NCBI RefSeq assembly: GCF_041052385.1
Contig: NZ_CP163439.1
Coordinates: forward strand, 9,227,001 to 9,291,000
Reading direction: 5' to 3'
DNA from: Streptomyces sp. R28
GTDB lineage: Bacteria; Actinomycetota; Actinomycetes; Streptomycetales; Streptomycetaceae
DNA length: 64,000 bases
The position numbers were made by a program, and so were the translations under genes. Positions 62,453 to 64,000 of the stretch are shown in pieces. Every line of letters begins with the position of its first letter. The stretch's first letter is position 1. The notes beneath the pieces are model-generated. The model was not told the DNA's origin. It ran no database searches and saw only the letters and a program-made list of their open reading frames with translations.

Positions 62453-63456
62453 GACTTCCTCCCTCGTTGCACGATGCGCCAGTTGATGACGACGAGCACG
62501 ATGATCAGTACGAAGAAGGCCCACACGATGGCCGCGCCGTAGCCGTAGTCGTTGTCGAGGAAGGCCGACTGGTAGAAGTACAGCAGCGTGGTCAGGCCCG
62601 CCTGGCCCGGTCCGCCGAGGTTCTGGTTGGCGGCGTTGCTGGCGAAGAGCACCTGGGGTTCGCTGAAGCTCTGCAGGCCGTTGATGGTGGAGATGACGAC
62701 CGTGAACAGGATGATCGGCCGCATGATCGGAATGGTGATCTGGAAGAAGGTCCGCACCGGCCCGGCGCCGTCCATCTTGGCCGCCTCGTAGACCGACGGG
62801 GGGATGGCCTGGAGGCCGGCCAGATAGATGATCATGTTGTAGCCGGTCCACATCCACGTCATCAGCAGCGCGATCACCACTTTGATCAGCCACGGATTGC
62901 TCAGCCACGCGACGGGCGCGATGCCGACCGTGCCCAGGATCGCGTTCACGAGGCCGAAGTTGTTGCTGAACACCGCGCCGAAGAAGATCGCCACGGCGAC
63001 GATCGACGTGACGTTCGGTACGTAGAGGGCGATGCGGTAGAAGCCCTTGAAGCGGCGCACCGAGTGCAGCAACGTGGCCAGTACCAGGGCGCCGAACAGG
63101 GTGGGAACGGTGGACAGGACCCAGATCGCCAGGGTGTTGCGGATCGACAGCCAGAAGATCGGGTCGTTCCAGAGGAACTCGAACTGCTGCAGGCCGACGA
63201 ACTGCTTGGTGCCCAGGCCGTCGTAGCGCTGGAAGGCCAGATAGAGCGAATAGAAGACGGGGACGAAGGAGAAGGCGGCGAAGATCAGGTAGAAGGGCGA
63301 GATCGCCAGGTACTGCCGCCAGTACGACAGCACCCCGCGACGCCTGGGCCGTGCGGTGCCCGCGGGCGGCGTGCGCCGCGGGCGGAAGCGGGCCGGGCCC
63401 GGCCCGCCGCGGTGCCCGCGCACCGGGGCGGGGCCGGTGACCGGAGGTGACGACAC
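62449..63456 (-). CDS. Sugar ABC transporter permease (MalF/CUT1 type)
   Basis: A 335-residue permease partner. After a basic, Pro-rich ~40-residue cytoplasmic start come helices YLAISPFYLIFAAFSFVPVF and others, and the EAA loop VYEAAKMDGAGPVRTFFQIT followed by IPIMRPIILF. It begins one base after the binding-protein gene and overlaps the MalG-type gene, the standard order binding protein - MalF - MalG. The start could also lie at an internal codon, as the first 40 residues are poorly conserved in type. Confidence 0.92.
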   Translation of the reverse strand: MSSPPVTGPAPVRGHRGGPGPARFRPRRTPPAGTARPRRRGVLSYWRQYLAISPFYLIFAAFSFVPVFYSLYLAFQRYDGLGTKQFVGLQQFEFLWNDPIFWLSIRNTLAIWVLSTVPTLFGALVLATLLHSVRRFKGFYRIALYVPNVTSIVAVAIFFGAVFSNNFGLVNAILGTVGIAPVAWLSNPWLIKVVIALLMTWMWTGYNMIIYLAGLQAIPPSVYEAAKMDGAGPVRTFFQITIPIMRPIILFTVVISTINGLQSFSEPQVLFASNAANQNLGGPGQAGLTTLLYFYQSAFLDNDYGYGAAIVWAFFVLIIVLVVINWRIVQRGRKS

Positions 63457-63457
63457 C

Positions 63458-64000
63458 TCAGCTCACCCCCTGTCGCCTGGCGATCTGCTTGGCCTGGCTG
63501 ACCGCGTCCTTCCAGGCGTCGTCGGGCTTCTTGCCCTTGGCCTCGATGCTGCTCAGCTCGGCCATGAAGGGCGCCATGACCGCGGAGTCGGCGGGCGCCT
63601 CGTAGCTCACCGGGATGGCCTCGGCGGCCGGGCCGAAGACCTCGATGATCTTCTGACCGCCGAAGAAGGCGTCGGGGCCCGTCATGGCTGCCATCGAGTA
63701 CGTCGCCGGAGAGGCGGGGAAAATGGTGGCGTCGGTGTAGCTCTTGGCGTTGTTGTCGGGGCTGAGGATCCAGCTGATGATCTTGAAGGCCGCTTCGGGG
63801 TTCCGGCACTGCGAGGGCAGGGCGAGGTAGGAGCCGCCCTGGTTGGCCGGTCCGCCCGGCGTCGCGCAGACCCGCCACTTGCCCTTGGTGCCCGGGGCCG
63901 CCGACTCGATGTCCAGCGCGTGCCAGGCGGCGCCGAGTTCGGTGGTCAGGTTCTTGCCGATGGCGGCGTTCCACGTGTTGTCGTTGATCTTGGCGTCGAG
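63458..64000 (-). CDS. Extracellular sugar-binding protein of ABC transporter (C-terminal part)
   Basis: The last 180 residues of a CUT1 solute-binding lipoprotein; its N-terminus lies beyond the window. The visible part has the usual late-half features: KWRVCATPGGPANQGGSYLA, an Ala-rich helix near NPEAAFKIISWIL, and the C-terminal helical tail (DDAWKDAVSQAKQIARRQ). It is the first gene of the operon visible here, one base upstream of the MalF-type permease. The ligand is not predictable from sequence; beta-galactosidase downstream suggests a galactoside. Confidence 0.88.
   Translation of the reverse strand, partial: LDAKINDNTWNAAIGKNLTTELGAAWHALDIESAAPGTKGKWRVCATPGGPANQGGSYLALPSQCRNPEAAFKIISWILSPDNNAKSYTDATIFPASPATYSMAAMTGPDAFFGGQKIIEVFGPAAEAIPVSYEAPADSAVMAPFMAELSSIEAKGKKPDDAWKDAVSQAKQIARRQGVS

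Overview
The window is high-GC actinobacterial DNA, almost certainly a Streptomyces chromosome. The signs are strong third-position G/C bias, frequent GTG starts, ATGA/TGATG-coupled operons, a clustered pentose-phosphate operon with opcA, sugar ABC operons without their own ATPase, and a few rare TTA (bldA-type) leucine codons. No tRNA, rRNA, CRISPR array, transposase or integrase was seen. The window opens inside a TPR-protein gene and closes inside a sugar-binding-protein gene.

Layout. (1) 1.4-11.3 kb: surface-polysaccharide genes. A WecB-type epimerase and a WecC/WbpA-type dehydrogenase should make UDP-ManNAcA, next to three glycosyltransferases (one a tandem double GT), a methyltransferase and a large unknown protein. 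A 19-bp-stem inverted repeat sits in the divergent promoter. (2) 11.35-16.4 kb: shikimate/quinate catabolism (MHS transporter, TetR regulator, shikimate/quinate dehydrogenase, two-domain 3-dehydroshikimate dehydratase), with a shared 18-bp TetR-like operator at both promoters. (3) 16.4-26.8 kb: a membrane protein with pentapeptide-like repeats, then the minus-strand operon tkt-tal-zwf-opcA-pgi-gnd plus a histidine phosphatase, behind a perfect 9-1-9 palindrome. (4) 27-34.5 kb: AraC regulator, a secreted phosphoesterase/MFS/TolB-like operon, a secreted GH16-CBM6 glucanase under a LacI-type operator, an L,D-transpeptidase lipoprotein and a DUF1905 protein. (5) 34.5-42.5 kb: an MFS/secreted hydrolase/IclR operon beside a set resembling the Corynebacterium phd phenylpropanoid-degradation genes (MarR, SDR, amidohydrolase, CoA ligase, MaoC hydratase), whose MarR gene carries a single-base frameshift.

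(6) 42.6-51.3 kb is the most unusual part: an FxSxx-COOH RiPP-type system. It has a 58-residue precursor (fxsA), a radical SAM/SPASM enzyme whose C-terminal HExxH-type domain has lost its metal motif (fxsB), an AAC(3)-family acetyltransferase, a TIR-like protein (fxsC), and a 1355-residue fusion of KGGTGR ATPase, TIR, NB-ARC and TPR (fxsT). Its main genes and two neighbours carry all the TTA codons I found in the window, so the system is probably under developmental (bldA) control.

(7) 51.3-64 kb: an alpha/beta hydrolase, then a long minus-strand operon: binding protein, two permeases, phosphodiesterase-like protein, beta-galactosidase, two Tat-secreted phosphoesterase-type enzymes, a secreted protein and a PaaX-family regulator. 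This looks like uptake and breakdown of a phosphate-containing galactoside. All functional roles come from reading motifs and gene order; no database search was run.
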